Part shown: piece after piece, positions 60,946 to 64,000 of the stretch
How the letters are laid out: each line of letters opens with the position of its first letter
How positions within the stretch are numbered: the stretch's first letter is position 1
Origin: Chromatiales bacterium
GTDB lineage: Bacteria > Pseudomonadota > Gammaproteobacteria > Steroidobacterales > GCA-2729495
DNA length: 64,000 nt
NCBI GenBank assembly: GCA_016789885.1
Contig: JAEUPZ010000006.1
Location: forward strand, 124,001-188,000
Direction: 5' to 3'
Notes under the pieces: model-generated
Seen by the model: the letters and a program-made list of their open reading frames with translations, nothing else
What the model was told of the DNA's origin: nothing
The model's database searches: none
Made by a program: the position numbers and the translations under genes

Positions 60946-61809
60946 TCAGCCGTCCCGTGCGGGGCTGCGCCGCGACATGAAGGCCAGGCGCTCGAAGAGG
61001 TGCACATCCTGCTCGTTCTTGAGCAGCGCACCATGGAGCGGCGGGATCAGCGTCCGCCGGTCATCGGCCCGCAGCGCCTCGGGCGGGATGTCCTCGGCCA
61101 GCAGCAGCTTCAGCCAGTCGAGGAGCTCGGAGGTCGTCGGCTTCTTCCTGAGGCCGGGCACCTCGCGGATGGCGAAGAAGGTCTCCAGCGCCTCGCGCAG
61201 CAGCGCCTGCTTCAGTCCGGGGAAGTGGACGGCGACGATCGCCTCCATCTGGTCCCGGTCCGGGAAGCGGATGTAGTGGAAGAAGCAGCGGCGCAGGAAC
61301 GCGTCGGGCAGTTCCTTCTCGTTGTTGCTCGTGATGAAGACCAGCGGCCGGTGCCGTGCCCTTACCAGCGTGCGCGTCTCGTAGACCTGGAACTCCATGC
61401 GGTCGAGCTCGCGCAGGAGGTCGTTCGGGAACTCGATGTCGGCCTTGTCGATCTCGTCGATCAGCAGGACCACTGGTGTCTCGCTCGTGAACGCCCGCCA
61501 CAGCGTGCCCGGAACGATGTAGTTGGCGATGTCCTGCACCCGCGGATCGCCGAGCTGCGAGTCGCGCAGCCGCGAAACGGCGTCGTACTCGTAAAGGCCC
61601 TGCTGGGCCCGGGTCGTCGACTTGATGTGCCACTCGAGGAGCGGCAGGCCCAGGCCTGCGGCCACCTCTTCGGCCAGGCGGGTCTTGCCGGTGCCCGGCT
61701 CTCCCTTGATGAGCAGCGGACGCCCGAGGGCGATGGCCGCGTTGACGGCCAGCTTCAGGTCGTCGGTGGCGACGTAGCCGGGCGAGCCGTCGAAGCGCAT
61801 GGCGGTCAC
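60946..61809 (-). CDS. MoxR-family AAA+ ATPase
   Basis: 287 residues. Walker A GEPGTGKT (36-43), Walker B VVLLIDEIDKAD, sensor 1 ITSNNEKELPDAF and R-finger FLRRCFFHY. It is a chaperone-like ATPase that works with the VWA partner to activate or metalate a client. Its start ATG is 61809 (or 61800). It is first in the MoxR-CoxE pair. Confidence 0.93.
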   Translation of the reverse strand: MTAMRFDGSPGYVATDDLKLAVNAAIALGRPLLIKGEPGTGKTRLAEEVAAGLGLPLLEWHIKSTTRAQQGLYEYDAVSRLRDSQLGDPRVQDIANYIVPGTLWRAFTSETPVVLLIDEIDKADIEFPNDLLRELDRMEFQVYETRTLVRARHRPLVFITSNNEKELPDAFLRRCFFHYIRFPDRDQMEAIVAVHFPGLKQALLREALETFFAIREVPGLRKKPTTSELLDWLKLLLAEDIPPEALRADDRRTLIPPLHGALLKNEQDVHLFERLAFMSRRSPARDG

Positions 61810-61828
61810 CCGGGTGGCGGCCCGGCCG

Positions 61829-62053
61829 TCAGTCCTCGGTCCACCAGCGCTGGAACTCGTCCAGGGTGATGTAGCCGTTGCCGTCGAGGTCGATCAGGCC
61901 GAAGCCGATCCGCATCTCCTCCTCGGACATGCCCGCCTCGAGGTTCTCGAGAAGCTCGAGGAACTCGCTGTAGTTGATCCGGTGGTCCCGGTCGGTGTCG
62001 CAGAATGCGAAGTGCTCGCGGAGTTCCTGCTGCTGGCGCGATGTCATGTTCAT
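61829..62053 (-). CDS. EF-hand calcium-binding protein
   Basis: 74 residues with two perfect EF-hand loops: DTDRDHRINYSE and DLDGNGYITLDE, each with acidic residues at 1, 3, 5 and Glu at 12. It is calmodulin-like and short. Bacterial EF-hand proteins of this size are uncommon. It is 19 bases upstream of the MoxR gene on the same strand. Confidence 0.93.
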   Translation of the reverse strand: MNMTSRQQQELREHFAFCDTDRDHRINYSEFLELLENLEAGMSEEEMRIGFGLIDLDGNGYITLDEFQRWWTED

Positions 62054-62116
62054 GGGGTGATTGTAGCCGCACCGGCCCCCCGTTGGTCTACGGGGTTCCC
62101 CGGGGCCGGCACCACC

Positions 62117-63931
62117 CTAGAGCCCGTAGCGCCGGACCAGCAGGGTCGACAGTACGCCGAGCATCAGCAGCACCAGCGGCACGCCGACCCGCACGAAGTC
62201 ACCGAAGGTGTAGCGCGCTGCGTTCATGACCAGCACGTTGGTCTGGTAGGCCATGGGCGTGGCGTAGCTCAGGTTGGCGCCGAACAGGATCGACAGCACG
62301 AAGGGCTCGAGGGGGCTGCCGAGCTGGGACGCCGTCGCCACGGCAATGGGGGTCCCGACGGCCGCCGCGGCGGAGTTCGACACGAAGTTCGTCAGCACTG
62401 CGCCGAAGGCCATGAAGACCACCAGCTGCACCGTCGGCGGCAGGCCCTCGACGACGGTGACTACCCCGCCCGCGATCCAGTCGGCCGCGCCGGTCGCAAC
62501 CAGCGCCTGGCCCAGCGCGATGCTCGAGACGACCAGCAGCACCACCTCGAGGCTCAGGGCCCGCCCGACGCCGTGCAGCTTGACGCAGCCCTTGAACAGC
62601 ATGGCGATGACGCCGACGAAGGCGGCCACGTGGATCGGCAGAACCTTGGTCGCCGCCGCGCCAATGACGAGCGCCATGATCGCCAGCGCCCAGGGCGCCA
62701 GCGGTGAGCGCGGCAGGCCGACCTGGCCCGTCAGCAGCATCAGGTGGCCCAGGTTGCGCAGGGCCTCGAGCTGCTCGTCCGGTCCCTGCACCAGCAGCAC
62801 GTCGCCGGCGGCCAGGCGCACGTCGCCCACGTCGGAACCGCTGCGCAGCAGGCCCTCGGTGCCGCGGCTGATGCCGACCACCACCACCTTGTGGGTTTCG
62901 GCGAAGCGGAGCTGCCGCAGCGTGCGGCCGATGAACTCCGACTCGGTGCCGATGACGGCCTCGGCCAGGCTCACGTCGACCCGGCCGGTGTCGACCTCGA
63001 CGAAGCGGCCCTCGCCCTCGGGGTTGAACAGGTCGACGCGCAGGGCCGTGCCGATCTCGCCGAGCCCCCGGGCCGTGTCGGCCAGCTGGAGCTCGTCACC
63101 AGCTTCGAGGACGACGTCGTCGGCGGGGGCCAGTACCTGACCCGCACGGCCGACGGACCGCACCGGCAAGGCCCGGCCCAGCGACTTGCCGATGTCGCCG
63201 AGGCTGCGGCCCGCCAGGCGGGGATTGTCCGCCGCCACCACGGCCCGGGCCTGGAACTCGCGCGGGGACTCCAGGACCGGCTCGGCACGGGGCGGCAGCA
63301 GCAGCGGTGCCACGAGCCACAGATACGGCAGCGCGACGAGGAATGCCGTGAAGGCGATGCCGGTGAAGTCGAAAAGCCCCATGGGCGCCATGCCGAGGTC
63401 GGTGGCGATGGACAGCACCAGCAGGTTCGTCGACGTGCCGATGCTCGTCAGCATGCCGCCGGCGAGGATCGCGAAGTTGACCGGCATCAGCGTGCGCGAG
63501 GCCGGCTGGCCCGTGCGCTCGGCGATGCTCAGCATGACCGGCAGCAGCAGCACGAGCACCGGCGTGTCATTGACGAAGGCGCTCGCCGTGGCGGCCAGCA
63601 CCAGGGTCACCAGCAGGCCGAGCCACCGGTTCAGCTTCCAGATACGGGCGACGACCCGGGCCACCGGCTCCATGGCGCCGGTCGCGGTCAGGCCGCGGCC
63701 CAGGATCATCAGCGAGCAGATGGCGATCAGGGCGGGATGGCCGAAGGCCTGCAGCACCTGCGTCTCGGTCACCCGGGTCCCGGCCCCGATCATCGGGAAC
63801 AGGTAGAACTCGAGCAGCAGTGAGGTCAGCACCAGGAGCGAGACGAGCTCCATGCGGATCCACGACCGCGTGTACAGGTAGAACGCGGCGAGCGTGATGG
63901 CCAGCACCGCGACGGCGTGGGGACCCGGCAC
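62117..63931 (-). CDS. SLC13/DASS transporter with TrkA-C domains
   Basis: 604 residues from GTG 63931. Transmembrane bundles with VNDTPVLVLLLPV and GTSTNLLVLS in the first half and NSAAAAVGTPIAVA in the second are the divalent anion-sodium symporter pattern, and two TrkA-C domains occupy the centre (residues about 230-400). It probably moves anions (sulfate, dicarboxylates) and senses ions through TrkA-C. It reads toward the EF-hand gene with 63 bases between. Confidence 0.9.
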   Translation of the reverse strand: MPGPHAVAVLAITLAAFYLYTRSWIRMELVSLLVLTSLLLEFYLFPMIGAGTRVTETQVLQAFGHPALIAICSLMILGRGLTATGAMEPVARVVARIWKLNRWLGLLVTLVLAATASAFVNDTPVLVLLLPVMLSIAERTGQPASRTLMPVNFAILAGGMLTSIGTSTNLLVLSIATDLGMAPMGLFDFTGIAFTAFLVALPYLWLVAPLLLPPRAEPVLESPREFQARAVVAADNPRLAGRSLGDIGKSLGRALPVRSVGRAGQVLAPADDVVLEAGDELQLADTARGLGEIGTALRVDLFNPEGEGRFVEVDTGRVDVSLAEAVIGTESEFIGRTLRQLRFAETHKVVVVGISRGTEGLLRSGSDVGDVRLAAGDVLLVQGPDEQLEALRNLGHLMLLTGQVGLPRSPLAPWALAIMALVIGAAATKVLPIHVAAFVGVIAMLFKGCVKLHGVGRALSLEVVLLVVSSIALGQALVATGAADWIAGGVVTVVEGLPPTVQLVVFMAFGAVLTNFVSNSAAAAVGTPIAVATASQLGSPLEPFVLSILFGANLSYATPMAYQTNVLVMNAARYTFGDFVRVGVPLVLLMLGVLSTLLVRRYGL

Positions 63932-64000
63932 GTCCCCTACCCGCCCTGGGGCGGCTCGGGCGCCGCGGCAGGCGGTCCCGTCGCGTCGCGGCCATCACGC

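Noticed and set aside
1..64000. tRNA, rRNA, CRISPR, insertion sequences or prophage
   Set aside because: No cloverleaf, regularly spaced repeat, transposase, integrase or phage structural gene was recognised by eye; short RNAs could still be missed.

Overview
This is a 64 kb piece of a very GC-rich chromosome, densely packed with short intergenic gaps. It carries no rRNA, tRNA, CRISPR array, insertion sequence or phage gene that I can recognise. The gene set looks like an environmental, aerobic gammaproteobacterium: a RegB/RegA redox system, NikR, PurT, TrmO, a PEP-CTERM protein, Rieske oxygenases, DUF1838 proteins, and several SDRs and LLM-type oxidoreductases. The exact lineage is inference from gene content only.

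Region by region. 0-8 kb: the 3' part of a cyclopropane-fatty-acid synthase gene, a DUF3313 lipoprotein, a stand-alone B12-binding protein with the W-x9-EH motif of B12 photoreceptors, two SDRs (one exported), a cupin-dodecin-YpfJ-like protease run, and mscL-rlmI. 8-12 kb: a beta-CASP metallo-beta-lactamase ribonuclease-like protein immediately followed by a large HerA-like ATPase. 12-18 kb: an outer-membrane barrel protein, an MFS transporter, and a four-gene operon encoding two complete two-component systems (an OmpR/HK pair and RegB/RegA), preceded by a promoter region with G13 and G10 tracts. 18-31 kb: a lipoprotein-like SDR, Rieske oxygenase 1, a TPR/2OG-oxygenase fusion, a PPOX protein, a zinc-type DUF2796-ABC-DUF3299 locus with dps inside it, an aminotransferase, two more exported SDRs and DoxX. 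31-38 kb: a 984-residue exported protein of unknown family next to a divergent class A penicillin-binding protein, then a PEP-CTERM protein.

38-49 kb: PanE, an oxalyl-CoA-synthetase-like ligase, a membrane protein, PurT, a TonB-dependent receptor divergent from nikR with a near-consensus NikR operator between them, a methyltransferase pair, an NhaR-like LysR regulator and TsaC/Sua5. 49-57 kb: DUF1838 protein 1, an orphan PIN protein, a methyltransferase, TrmO, Rieske oxygenase 2, a hemerythrin-like protein, DUF1838 protein 2 and DinB. 57-64 kb: a flavin reductase/LLM oxidoreductase operon behind a palindrome, a MoxR-CoxE(VWA) module with an unknown gene and an EF-hand protein, and an SLC13/TrkA-C transporter.

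The strongest themes are: (i) four Rossmann-fold SDR proteins carrying export signals, which is odd because NAD(P)(H) is cytoplasmic; (ii) a predicted NikR-controlled outer-membrane nickel uptake system; (iii) RegBA embedded in a double two-component operon with possible slippage tracts upstream; (iv) the beta-CASP/HerA pair and the 984-aa protein/PBP pair as candidate undescribed systems. Most long antisense reading frames are by-products of the high GC content.
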